Source: Bacteroides sp. CAG:1060_57_27
GTDB taxonomy: Bacteria; Bacteroidota; Bacteroidia; Bacteroidales; UBA932
Assembly (NCBI GenBank): GCA_001915575.1
Contig: MNQT01000025.1
Span: 1 to 64,000, forward strand
Length of the DNA: 64,000 nt
Reading direction: 5' to 3'
A program made the position numbers and the translations under genes. Positions 51,978 to 60,619 of this stretch are shown in pieces (within the stretch, counting starts at the first letter, position 1; every line of letters starts with the position of its first letter). Below the pieces are notes generated by a model. It was not told the DNA's origin. It was given only the letters and a program-made list of their open reading frames with translations, and did not search any database.

Positions 51978-53988
51978 TCCTGTAGCTGAAGTTGGGCATT
52001 ATCGGCAGCAGCGATATCGCCATCCACTTCTCCTGCTCCGCGTCGAAGTAGAGCGTGAAGGGGTTGAAGTGGTTGGTGACGTTGTAGATTCCCACGTTGA
52101 GGTCGTGCGTGAACCTTCCGGTCCTGAAGGTGTGCTGATAGCCTATGTCGAGCCTGAGCACCGTGGGCATGTGGTAGTTGTACACCCCGGAATAGTAGCT
52201 CGCCGTCCACTGCTCGCCGTCGAGTATGTGCATGGGATAGGTCATCGCCGCCCCGTGCTCCCAGTGCCCGCTCTGCACGGTGAACGAGGCTGAGAAGCCC
52301 TTCCACTGCGCGAGTATGTTGAGCACATGCGTACGGTCGAACCTCGCGTGGAATTCTCCGCCGTCATAGTAGCTCGGGAAGCCGCTGCGCGTGGTCTTCG
52401 AGAGCGTGTATGACGCCCTCGCATAGAAGCTGCGCCCGAGGTATTCGTACAGGAACTCTCCTCCGAACGAGCGTCCCTGTCCCTGTTCCACATCTTCCTC
52501 CCACGAGGCGAAGCCGCCGTTGAACATGGTCTGCGAGTACTTGTAGAACACGAGATTGTCCATGTCCCTGTAGAATCCGCCTATGGAGGCCTTGTGTCTT
52601 GTGAAGTCGAGCGTCACGGCGAGGCTCTCCTGCATCGTGGTCTCGGGCATCACGCTCGCCCCGGAAGGCACCAGCATGTCGGTCGACCAGCCCACGGGCA
52701 GACCCTCGAGGGAGTGGTAGTACTGCACGAGATAGTCGTATCCCGCCTCGACGGTGACGGTCTTGGATATGTTCCACCTTGCGAGGGCGCTGCCCGACGG
52801 GTCGATATACCAGAGCCTGTCCTTGCTGTTCTGGAAGAAGTTGCCCCTCGCGTTGGCCTTGATCTCGAGTTTCTCGGGTATCGAGTACCTGAACTGGAAG
52901 TAGGCGTCGGCGAGATGCACATGCGCGAGGTTGTTTATCGCGCCCACCTGTCCCGGCTCGAACTGCGCGTAGCGGTACTTGGCGCCGTAGCTGAGCTCCA
53001 CCCTCTCCCTCCTGCCGGCACGCCGCAGCCTGTCGACCCGGGCCGTGACTTCGGTCATGTCGGATTTGAGCGAAAGGTGGTTCCTGACTTCGCGGTAGAC
53101 CTTGTCCTCCTCCTGGGAGCTGCCGTACCGGTTGTACGAGACGCTTGCGGAGAAGCGTCCGCGCTCCCCCTCGTGGGCGTAGCGCAGCTGGGCTATGCCG
53201 TTGTGCCATCCCATGCCCTGGCGCGAATCTTCCGAGAGCGAGAGCGAATAGCGGTCGAGAGTGCCGAGCCCGAACAGCTCGAGGCTGTTCCGGGAGTTGA
53301 TATCCCAGCGGAACTTGCCGTAGAGGTCGCCAATCTGGGCGTTGAAGCCCGAGATTCCGCCGACAAGCGACGATGCAATCCCCTTGAATGCCTGGTATTC
53401 GAGCGTCAGGGGCGAGATACGTGCCGAAGCCACGAACGATATCCTGTCGTTGAAGTTCGCCTCGCCTCCGGCGCTGACGAGGAAGTTGTTTATGGCGCCG
53501 CTCACCCTGTAGCCCCTGTCGGGCCTGCGGGAGTCGATGCGGAGGTGCGCCGATGTGAAGTTGTTGTCCGTTGCGTCGAAGCCTCCCTTGGTCAGCGTGG
53601 CATCCTTGATTACGGAAGTCGGTACTACCGTCGTCAGGCCGAGCAGGTGGGTGTAGCCGTATATGGGCACCCCGTCGAGCGAGAACAGGTTGTTCCCCAT
53701 GTTGCTGCCCCTGACATAGAACGCAGTCGTGCCGTCGGCACCCGTCGTGACGCCGGGCATGGTCTGCGCCCAGCGTATGGCATCCCCCTCGCCGAGAGGC
53801 GACACCACAGCCCGTATGACTTCGATGTCGGTGCTGAGCTCGCTGACGCTGCGCTTCTGGAGCACCGGACTGTCGGTGACCACGGCGGCTGTCAGGGTGT
53901 CTATCTGAGACAGGTCCTGCGCTCCCGCGAGGCAGCATGCCGCAGGAAACAGTAGTATAGAGGCGGTGAACAGTCTTATCGGTCGCAT
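51967..53988 (-). CDS. TonB-dependent receptor paired with DUF4249 lipoproteins
   Basis: A 673-residue outer-membrane receptor with a signal peptide (cleavage near AGAQ, 24), a plug domain (about 45-160: MPGVTTGADGTTAFYVRGSN, FSLDGVPIYGYTHLLGL) and a 22-strand barrel ending NFSYRITF. The usual N-terminal carboxypeptidase-like domain of SusC proteins is absent, and there is no STN signalling domain. It follows two DUF4249 lipoprotein genes on the minus strand, 12 bp after the second. Such TonB/DUF4249 pairs resemble SusCD systems for uptake of an unknown ligand, possibly a metal-bound or peptide substrate (inference). Confidence 0.9.
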   Translation of the reverse strand: MRPIRLFTASILLFPAACCLAGAQDLSQIDTLTAAVVTDSPVLQKRSVSELSTDIEVIRAVVSPLGEGDAIRWAQTMPGVTTGADGTTAFYVRGSNMGNNLFSLDGVPIYGYTHLLGLTTVVPTSVIKDATLTKGGFDATDNNFTSAHLRIDSRRPDRGYRVSGAINNFLVSAGGEANFNDRISFVASARISPLTLEYQAFKGIASSLVGGISGFNAQIGDLYGKFRWDINSRNSLELFGLGTLDRYSLSLSEDSRQGMGWHNGIAQLRYAHEGERGRFSASVSYNRYGSSQEEDKVYREVRNHLSLKSDMTEVTARVDRLRRAGRRERVELSYGAKYRYAQFEPGQVGAINNLAHVHLADAYFQFRYSIPEKLEIKANARGNFFQNSKDRLWYIDPSGSALARWNISKTVTVEAGYDYLVQYYHSLEGLPVGWSTDMLVPSGASVMPETTMQESLAVTLDFTRHKASIGGFYRDMDNLVFYKYSQTMFNGGFASWEEDVEQGQGRSFGGEFLYEYLGRSFYARASYTLSKTTRSGFPSYYDGGEFHARFDRTHVLNILAQWKGFSASFTVQSGHWEHGAAMTYPMHILDGEQWTASYYSGVYNYHMPTVLRLDIGYQHTFRTGRFTHDLNVGIYNVTNHFNPFTLYFDAEQEKWMAISLLPIMPNFSYRITF

Positions 53989-54000
53989 AAATCTATCAGA

Positions 54001-55062
54001 TTAGTCAAAAGGTTTTTCCAGGTATTCCCATTCGGTACTGTTATATCCGTAGAACCATCCAAGATATGTGGTCGTGTAGGCACCGAATATTCCGAGTCCG
54101 CCGTGTATATTGGAAAAGATGTTCTCCCGATTGTAAATGGAGGAGAGGTCGGATGATTCGGAAAGCCGCTTGAAATATATTGCATCCCTCAGATAGGCAT
54201 CGTAGTCTTTTGAAGCAATGGCCGCCACGACCACACCCTCGTCGTCCTGCAGAGTATATTTGTCCCAGTCCTTGGGCTCAAACCCCTGATGGAAGTACTT
54301 TCCTTCAAAATCTCCTGATATCATAAAGACATATGTAGGAGAGTATTCACCTGTAATATTTCCTGTGTACATATACCGCGGATTGCGTATATCCAGCCTT
54401 AGGAACCTGTCGTGCATCGATTTCCCTTCCAGCCGCGGGTACAGTTCGCTCGTTACCTTGTCGCCTAAGATTGATGTATCGGCTACCGGGGGCACATACA
54501 GATCTCCGGTCAGGTTGAAGTTGTCGGTATAGGGCCAGTCGGTGCAGAGACGCTCCACATATTCCCGCCTGCGTGTCTCGGGATTGTATTTCAGCGCCCA
54601 TATCCAGATATGGTCATACCCTTTTTGTCTATAGGTATAGTAGCCCGTTCCATAAGGAACAAAGCTGTATGTGAATCTAAATGGTGCCGTATCCGGCATT
54701 GTCTGCTCTGCCCAGATTGGCTCCTGTCCCGGTACGTCGACCTCGAGCCTGTAGGAGTGCTCTGGAATCGGGGTGTAGCCGAGCGTCCAGGTGCCCTCGT
54801 CCTGCCTTTCGAAGCTGCCCACGGTCTTGCCCTCCGTCAGGTCGATGAGGACTGCGTCGGCTTCCGTGAGAGCCGGAGCCTCGCTCATCGAAACGCTTTT
54901 GGTGAAAGAGAGCCTTAGAGTCTGCACGGGCTGCTGCGTCAGCACGCACTCAACTACCACGAGGGGCTCGTCCCCCGCGTCCATGACGATTTCCTTGGCG
55001 CAGGAGCAGAGGGCAGCCGACATGGCAGCGATATAGAGCAATATCTGGGCACGACGTCTCAT
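54001..55062 (-). CDS. DUF4249 lipoprotein, copy A
   Basis: A 353-residue lipoprotein with lipobox AALCSC (Cys at 21) and the DUF4249 N-terminal immunoglobulin-like half (LVVVECVLTQQPVQTLRLSF, PEHSYRLEVDVPG). Residues of about 22-122 are nearly identical to copy B just upstream, while the remaining two thirds diverge strongly and are more AT-rich in DNA. DUF4249 proteins accompany TonB receptors, probably as surface ligand-binding lids. It lies 10 bp after copy B and 12 bp before the receptor gene. Confidence 0.87.
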   Translation of the reverse strand: MRRRAQILLYIAAMSAALCSCAKEIVMDAGDEPLVVVECVLTQQPVQTLRLSFTKSVSMSEAPALTEADAVLIDLTEGKTVGSFERQDEGTWTLGYTPIPEHSYRLEVDVPGQEPIWAEQTMPDTAPFRFTYSFVPYGTGYYTYRQKGYDHIWIWALKYNPETRRREYVERLCTDWPYTDNFNLTGDLYVPPVADTSILGDKVTSELYPRLEGKSMHDRFLRLDIRNPRYMYTGNITGEYSPTYVFMISGDFEGKYFHQGFEPKDWDKYTLQDDEGVVVAAIASKDYDAYLRDAIYFKRLSESSDLSSIYNRENIFSNIHGGLGIFGAYTTTYLGWFYGYNSTEWEYLEKPFD

Positions 55063-55072
55063 CAGGTAAAGC

Positions 55073-56092
55073 TTATTTCAAGTCCTGCGTATACGCGGGG
55101 ACCCACTCCACGACAGTTTCCGTCTTTGCCCCGAATATTCCGATGCCGCCGTGAATGTTGGTGAAGATGTTGTCCCTGACATAGGCCGATGTCAGGTCTG
55201 ATCCCTCAGATAGTTGTTGATAGTAAACGGCTTCTCTTAGGAAACGGTCATATTCCTCTGACACATAGGAGAAGATTACAATTCCTTCGTCATCTTCAGG
55301 CGGGCGGTCTATGGGCTTTTGAGTGAAAAGGTTTTCCCTATGATAGTAGTTCCCGGTGAAACTTCCTGACAGGTATATGGGCGTATCATCGCTTATCTTC
55401 AGCCTTAGATAACGTTTGTGCATGGATGCACCGCTGAGATTGGGATATAGGTATGATGTAACATTGTTGCCGAAGACATCGGTATCAGATACGGGCGGTG
55501 TATATATCTCGCCTGCAAGGTTGAAATTATCCACATCTGCAGCGTCTGTACAGATAAGTTCCGCAATCTCCCGACACCCCGTTTCAGGATTATAGTTCAA
55601 AGCCCGCACCCAAGCATGGGTTTCTGTGTATGTGACTGGAATGAATGATGAACCGTAAGGAGAAATTAGATTAAAATCGTTACAATAGTAACAAATGAAG
55701 GCTGAGTAGAATATACATTCAGGCGGCATTGTCTGTTCCGCCCAGACTGTTTCATGTCCCGGCACATCGACCTCGAGCCTGTAGGAGTGCTCTGGCACTG
55801 CGGCGTAGTCGAGCGCCCAAGTGCCGTCAGCTTGCCTTTCGAAGTTGCCCACGGTCTCGCCCTCCGTCAGGTCGATGAGGACTGCTTCTGCCTCCGTGAG
55901 TGCCGGAGCCTCGCTCATCGAAACGCTTTTGGTGAAAGAGAGCCTCAAGGTCTGCACGGGTTGCTGCGTCAGCACGCACTCAACGACCACGACGGGCTCC
56001 TCCCCCGCGTCCATGACGATTTCCTTGGCGCAGGAGCAGAGCAAGGCCGGCAGAGCGGCGAGGGGGAATAGCAGTTTTCTCGGATTTTTCAT
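55073..56092 (-). CDS. DUF4249 lipoprotein, copy B
   Basis: A 339-residue lipoprotein (lipobox LLCSC, Cys at 21), first gene of the operon copy B, copy A, TonB receptor. The N-terminal third matches copy A closely at both DNA and protein level; the C-terminal part shares only scattered blocks (NIHGG(L/I)GIFGA near the end). A near-consensus -7 element (TATATTG, minus strand, 56123-56129) lies upstream. Function as for copy A: outer-membrane ligand binding partnered with the receptor. Confidence 0.87.
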   Translation of the reverse strand: MKNPRKLLFPLAALPALLCSCAKEIVMDAGEEPVVVVECVLTQQPVQTLRLSFTKSVSMSEAPALTEAEAVLIDLTEGETVGNFERQADGTWALDYAAVPEHSYRLEVDVPGHETVWAEQTMPPECIFYSAFICYYCNDFNLISPYGSSFIPVTYTETHAWVRALNYNPETGCREIAELICTDAADVDNFNLAGEIYTPPVSDTDVFGNNVTSYLYPNLSGASMHKRYLRLKISDDTPIYLSGSFTGNYYHRENLFTQKPIDRPPEDDEGIVIFSYVSEEYDRFLREAVYYQQLSEGSDLTSAYVRDNIFTNIHGGIGIFGAKTETVVEWVPAYTQDLK

Positions 56093-56203
56093 AAGCTACG
56101 GGCTTTAGTGTCGGTGGTTCTGCAATATAATATTTTTTGCCGAGAATAGCTGAAAATACAATCAAAGATACAGTGCCGGTAGATGCTCAAGAAATTGATT
56201 GTG

Positions 56204-56360
56204 AGTTCGAGCAAAACATCCGCCGAGCCGACATGCCTTCCAAGTACCTGTGGCCTGCCCAAGTGTGGCGGATACCCCCAAATTGGCAGCATCGGCACCG
56301 GTCACCTGCTTCACATGCAGCCGCAGGCGGTGTCCCCGTGGAAGATGTTTTGCAGGAAGG
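56204..56360. repeat. 157-bp inverted-repeat-ended element, copy 2
   Basis: GCAAAACATC (56211-56220) and GATGTTTTGC (56344-56353) are inverted repeats at the same offsets as in copy 1 (47379-47535). The landmark GATACCCCCA lies 67 bases from one end in both copies, so there is no net length change. It is placed between the divergent DUF4249 operon and the lipoprotein gene at 56521. The remaining parts of this gap (56130-56203 and 56361-56490) contain no gene I can support. Confidence 0.65.
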
Positions 56361-56520
56361 CCGAGACACAACGGACAAACCGTCTGCACACTCCTGCAGG
56401 ATGAGCAGGGATGCGGGCAAAGGTGTCAACCATGCCGGATTCCCTTAAGATAAACGATTATTCTTGCCGTAATGCGCGGGAAATTCATTTACTTTGTCCC
56501 GGACCAAAACTTTTGTTGCT

Positions 56521-57783
56521 ATGAGAACTTTTTGTGGACTTATGTCTGTCGCCGCCCTCGCGTTTCTCGCGTCGGCGTGCCGCGGCTCCGATGTCGTGGA
56601 GCCGCAGTCGCCCGGATCCGGCTTCTCGCTGGAGGAGTTCGCCGGAATCCTGTCGGCGCTTCCAATGGACCGCTCGCACCTCGGGGAGGTGTTCGATGCC
56701 GTCTGCGCCTCGTCGGAGAACGGTTATGACGAGGAGTATATGCTCGCCGACCTGGTGGGCAGCCCCGGTGCCGGGGTGGGAGACGGCGTGTTCCGGAGCA
56801 AGGCTGCCCCGCGCTATGACCGGCCGCTGCGCGACCTGCTTTCCGACTATTTCGAGGCCAATCCTTCCGCCGTGCCGACCAGGGCGGGAAGTTCCGAAGC
56901 CTGCCTGCGTATGCTGGAGGAGTCTGACATGCAGATATACTGGCCGTATTCGGAGGACTGGGACGGGGAGGCCTTCCCGATAATAACCTTCGACCCCGGA
57001 GACGGTTCGGAGTACAATTACGGCTACCAGGCCGTCAGGGGCGAGGACGGCAGTGTCGAAATTCAGAGCGTCTATGTAGACGAGCAGGTGGCGATGTCGC
57101 GTCCGGTATGGGTCATAAACAACAACGACGATTCGCATCTGGTTCCTGTCCAGAGTGCCTTCCTCGACGATGCCGGTGCTGCGGCGCTTAGGGCGGATGC
57201 ATCGTCTCCCGAGGTACGGGCGTCCTCCGGGGTGCAGGCGCTGATCCCTGGGGTGCGGACAGCAATTGCGGATGCGGCTGCTTCCGTGCAGGGCAGCGAT
57301 GGCGATGTTCCGGGCGAGAGGCTCTATATCAGGTCGCTGAAGATGCTGCGCAACTATGATTCGTGGTTCGGAGGGGCGTCGGAGTTCGTAATCAAGTGCG
57401 GGGCGGTCGACGGGTTCCGCGCGACGAGCGAGGAGGACCTCTCCAAGTACCGCCCTTCGGTGACCGACTGCGTCGTCGTGGTGAAGCGCCGGCAGCTCGG
57501 GATGAGCGTGCCGCTCGGCATACTGCTGCTCACCGACTACACTCCGCAGATGGAGAACATCGCATTCCTCGTCACCGAGGACGACGGAGGCAAGGTGGAG
57601 AACTGGAAGTGCGAGGCCACGGTCAAGTGGCAGTCCAAGTCGTACGGCTTCACGCTGAATATCCCTTACCGCGACAGGGACGACATAGTCTGGCGCGGGC
57701 AGCTCTCCCGTTCGTTCTTCGAGAGGGGAAGCATCGTGACCGACAGGTTCGGCGACGTGGAGATTACTTTCGAGCGGCGCTGA
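56521..57783 (+). CDS. Lipoprotein of unknown function
   Basis: A 420-residue lipoprotein; the ATG at 56521 gives the signal MRTFCGLMSVAALAFLASAC with Cys at 20, and an in-frame TTG nine codons earlier is rejected. The mature part starts with a low-complexity linker, then a helical region, and from about 120 a segment rich in aromatic and acidic residues (MQIYWPYSEDWDGEAFPIIT, VWVINNNDDSHLVP) reminiscent of Bacteroidales lipoproteins that carry no assigned function. The C-terminal 150 residues are predicted beta. A near-consensus -7 element (TACTTTG) precedes the start. The 3' end overlaps the convergent U32 gene by 20 bp. Confidence 0.7.
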   Translation: MRTFCGLMSVAALAFLASACRGSDVVEPQSPGSGFSLEEFAGILSALPMDRSHLGEVFDAVCASSENGYDEEYMLADLVGSPGAGVGDGVFRSKAAPRYDRPLRDLLSDYFEANPSAVPTRAGSSEACLRMLEESDMQIYWPYSEDWDGEAFPIITFDPGDGSEYNYGYQAVRGEDGSVEIQSVYVDEQVAMSRPVWVINNNDDSHLVPVQSAFLDDAGAAALRADASSPEVRASSGVQALIPGVRTAIADAAASVQGSDGDVPGERLYIRSLKMLRNYDSWFGGASEFVIKCGAVDGFRATSEEDLSKYRPSVTDCVVVVKRRQLGMSVPLGILLLTDYTPQMENIAFLVTEDDGGKVENWKCEATVKWQSKSYGFTLNIPYRDRDDIVWRGQLSRSFFERGSIVTDRFGDVEITFERR

Positions 57784-59575
57784 GGGACTGTTCCCGGGCG
57801 GCGCTGACTTCCGTGACGGCCATTTCGCAGGCCTTGCAGTCGAAGCTGAGCTCGAGCCGGTGTCCGTTGTTCAGCAGGAACAGCCTGCCGGCGTCTGCCG
57901 CTCCCTGATGCCTCGGACACATGCCGAGTTCGTATCTTACGCAGTATTTCGAACGCATCAGTTCTCCGGGACGGCCTGTCTGGCGTGCCGCCCCTCTGCC
58001 GACGAGCGCCGGGTCGGACCCTTCCCGCGGGGGAGAGTACATTTCCTGCATTCTGCATGGCAGGGTGTCGAGGTCTTCGGCGACGAGTCTGCGTATGCCG
58101 TTGATCGTCGATACGCTCAGAAGCGGGAGACTTCCGGAGGGAGTGCCGTGCACGTCGAGCTTTTCCAGGCGGAACGAATAGTGTCCGCTGCGCTTCGACA
58201 GCTGCTCGTGCAGCAGGGCTGACATCCTTTCGGTGTTGTCCGCCCTTTCGAGATCAGCCTTGAAGCTGCTGGCGAGTTCCCGGCCGTCCTCGCTCCTGGC
58301 GTGTACGGTGATGGTGTATTCTCCGCTGATTTCCAGCTCGAGTCCGACGCGTATCTCGCGTCTGGGACTCCGGGTACGGAGTTCCGTCTCGAACGCGGCG
58401 TCGATGTTCCTGAATAGAGGCATGCCTTTCTTCAGGCCCGGGACGTCCTTGCAGAATATCGTGCTTCCCTCGCAGCGGTCACCCCTGAACCCGCGCACCC
58501 CGCTTTCGCTTGCGAACGAGAATCCGTCGCCGTTGTGGAATCCGAGTCCCGGCTCGTCTGTACGGACCCGTATCTCGAGGCCGCCAGACGACTGCCGGCG
58601 TATGCTTTCGATTCTGCCTACGGCCTTGCCCATCGATTTCGCAGCATCGGCCGAAGCCCAGCCGCGGCTCCGCTTCCCGTCGATGTAAAGCTGCGTATAG
58701 CCGCGGTTGAAGGTCTTGTCGGTGTCAGGGGTGAAGCCTCCGGTGACTGTTCCGTATGAGGCTCTCCGGAACCTGTCTGGGTACTTTTTCACTATGGTGT
58801 CGAGTGCGATGCTGTAGTCGCGCACGACGTTGCTGACATAGGAGGAATTCTTGAGCCGGCCCTCGATCTTGAAGGAGCACGCTCCTGCGAGCGCGAGCTG
58901 CTCCAGCCGGTCCCTGAGCCTGAGGTCTTTCAGCGAGAGCAGAGGCTTGTTCCTTACGAGGACGTGTCCGCTTCCGTCTTCGAGGTCGTAGAGCGAGCGG
59001 CATGCCTGTATGCATTCCCCGCGGTCGGCGCTGCGTCCGTCGAGATACTGCGAGAGCCGGCAGTCTCCGCTGTAGCATACGCATAGCGCACCGTGCACGA
59101 ACACTTCGACCTCGCAGCCTACGCCGGCGCAGATCTCGCGTATGGTCTCGAGCGGCAGCTGCCTTTCGAGCACTATGCGTCCGCAGCCGATGGCCTCGAA
59201 CAGCCTTGCCCTGTCGAGGTCGCGTATCGCGCATTGAGTGGAGGCGTGCAGGGGGACTTTGATTTCGTCCCATGCGCAGATCCTGCCGTCGCGGATTATG
59301 AAGGCGTCGGCCCCCGCCTGCTGTGAACGCAGCATCTGGGCCTTGAGCTCGGGCAGCTCGTCATCTTCGGCTATCGTATTGTAGGTGACGAACACCCTTG
59401 CGCCGAAGCCGTGAGCGTAGCTGCACAGTTCCTCTATGTCCTCGAAGCTGTTGCCTGCGTCCTTGCGGGCGCCGAAGTCGGGACCGGCGACATATACGGC
59501 ATCGGCACCGCAGTCGATGGCCGCGATGCCGATTTCCTTGTTTCTCGCCGGAGCCAGGAGCTCAAGGCTGCGCAT
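57764..59575 (-). CDS. U32-family protein (RlhA-like), with DUF3656-type C-terminus
   Basis: A 603-residue protein. Residues 1-290 are the U32 domain (LELLAPARNKEIGIAAIDCG, GADAVYVAGPDFGAR, VFVHGALCVCYSGDCRLSQY, RGECIQACRSLYDL) with the cysteines expected to bind an Fe-S cluster. The remainder matches the extra domains of RlhA/YdcP, which hydroxylates C2501 of 23S rRNA. Classic peptidase activity is therefore unlikely. It starts one base after the TPR gene stop on the same strand, so the two are probably coupled. Confidence 0.87.
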   Translation of the reverse strand: MRSLELLAPARNKEIGIAAIDCGADAVYVAGPDFGARKDAGNSFEDIEELCSYAHGFGARVFVTYNTIAEDDELPELKAQMLRSQQAGADAFIIRDGRICAWDEIKVPLHASTQCAIRDLDRARLFEAIGCGRIVLERQLPLETIREICAGVGCEVEVFVHGALCVCYSGDCRLSQYLDGRSADRGECIQACRSLYDLEDGSGHVLVRNKPLLSLKDLRLRDRLEQLALAGACSFKIEGRLKNSSYVSNVVRDYSIALDTIVKKYPDRFRRASYGTVTGGFTPDTDKTFNRGYTQLYIDGKRSRGWASADAAKSMGKAVGRIESIRRQSSGGLEIRVRTDEPGLGFHNGDGFSFASESGVRGFRGDRCEGSTIFCKDVPGLKKGMPLFRNIDAAFETELRTRSPRREIRVGLELEISGEYTITVHARSEDGRELASSFKADLERADNTERMSALLHEQLSKRSGHYSFRLEKLDVHGTPSGSLPLLSVSTINGIRRLVAEDLDTLPCRMQEMYSPPREGSDPALVGRGAARQTGRPGELMRSKYCVRYELGMCPRHQGAADAGRLFLLNNGHRLELSFDCKACEMAVTEVSAAREQSLSAARK

Positions 59576-59576
59576 G

Positions 59577-60509
59577 TTACTTGAGCGCGTTGATGAGCTG
59601 CTGGGCCTGCGCTCCGAGGGCAGGGTCTGAAACAGCCTTCTGGTAGAACTCTACGGCCTTGGCGTTGTTCTTGGACTGCTGGTAGAGGGCTCCGATAGTG
59701 AATGCTATCTGGGTGGCGTTCTTCGCGTCGGGATCTATCTCGAGGCACTTCTCGTAGTAGCTGATTGCATCGCTGGTCTTGCCGAGCACCTGAGAGGCCG
59801 ATGCCGCGATCTGGTATGCCTGCACGGTCTCGTTGTACTTGGCGGCCTCGAGGGCTGCGGTCACGGCGTCGGCATATTTCTTGGCCTTCACTGCCGCTGC
59901 GGCTTCCTTGAGGTTGATCGTGGCGAGCTGCTTGTTGGCTGCGGACTCCTGGCCGTTGGCCGCTGCCTGTGCAAGGGCTGCCTTTGCGCCTTCGAGGTCA
60001 TCGGCTCCGTTGAGGGCGAGTCCGAGCCTCAGGGCTGCGACGCCGTCGGAAGGATTGATTTCAAGGGCCTTCCTGTATGCGTCCGCCGCTCCTGCATAGT
60101 CCTTGTTGTTGAGGAGCACGCCGCCGTTCTGCTTGAGCACTACGGGAAGCAGTGCGCTGGCTTCGTCGGCTACACCGGTATCGCCGAAGCTGTTGGCGAT
60201 TTCAACTGCCTTGTCGAGCTGGGCGAGGGCTCCTGCATAGTCGGCGTCGTTGACCATGCCCTTGGCAATGGAGAGGTAGAGGTCGGGAATCACTTCCTTG
60301 CACTTGTCGGCCATTTCCTGGCCGTCGGGGCCGAGAAGCTGGGCCTGCTCGTAGGCCTGTTCGAAAGCCTTCAGTGCCAGCTCCCTGTCTCCGGAAGTGA
60401 GCATGGAGGCGCCGGTGTTGTACAGATCTGTGATTTCTTCGAGGGACTGGGCCTGGGCCATGCCGAACGATACTGACAGAGCCGCAAGGATTACGATGAT
60501 TTTTTTCAT
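59577..60509 (-). CDS. Secreted/periplasmic TPR protein
   Basis: A 310-residue protein with a signal peptide ending MAQAQ (21). Several TPR units follow (YNTGASMLTSGDRELALKAF, NGGVLLNNKDYAGAADAYRKALEINP, ISYYEKCLEIDPDAKNATQI), making an all-helical periplasmic scaffold. The ATG at 60509 is chosen for the signal peptide. The minus-strand -7 element TAAATTTG (60572-60579) is 62 bp upstream, back to back with the M16 promoter. The partner protein is unknown. Confidence 0.85.
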   Translation of the reverse strand: MKKIIVILAALSVSFGMAQAQSLEEITDLYNTGASMLTSGDRELALKAFEQAYEQAQLLGPDGQEMADKCKEVIPDLYLSIAKGMVNDADYAGALAQLDKAVEIANSFGDTGVADEASALLPVVLKQNGGVLLNNKDYAGAADAYRKALEINPSDGVAALRLGLALNGADDLEGAKAALAQAAANGQESAANKQLATINLKEAAAAVKAKKYADAVTAALEAAKYNETVQAYQIAASASQVLGKTSDAISYYEKCLEIDPDAKNATQIAFTIGALYQQSKNNAKAVEFYQKAVSDPALGAQAQQLINALK

Positions 60510-60571
60510 TTTGTTATTGTTATTTCCTGAAAAGCATCCTGAATGCGGATGCAAAATCTGTGCGCTAACTG

Positions 60572-60599
60572 CAAATTTAATAAAAATGTTATAATTTTG
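60572..60599. promoter_or_regulatory. Divergent promoter pair, TPR protein and M16 homologue
   Basis: CAAATTTA at 60572-60579 reads TAAATTTG on the minus strand (TPR gene), and TAATTTTG at 60592-60599 serves the plus strand (M16 gene at 60620). Both fit TAnnTTTG. Confidence 0.6.
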
Positions 60600-60619
60600 T
60601 GTTGCGTCGGCATTCGTAT

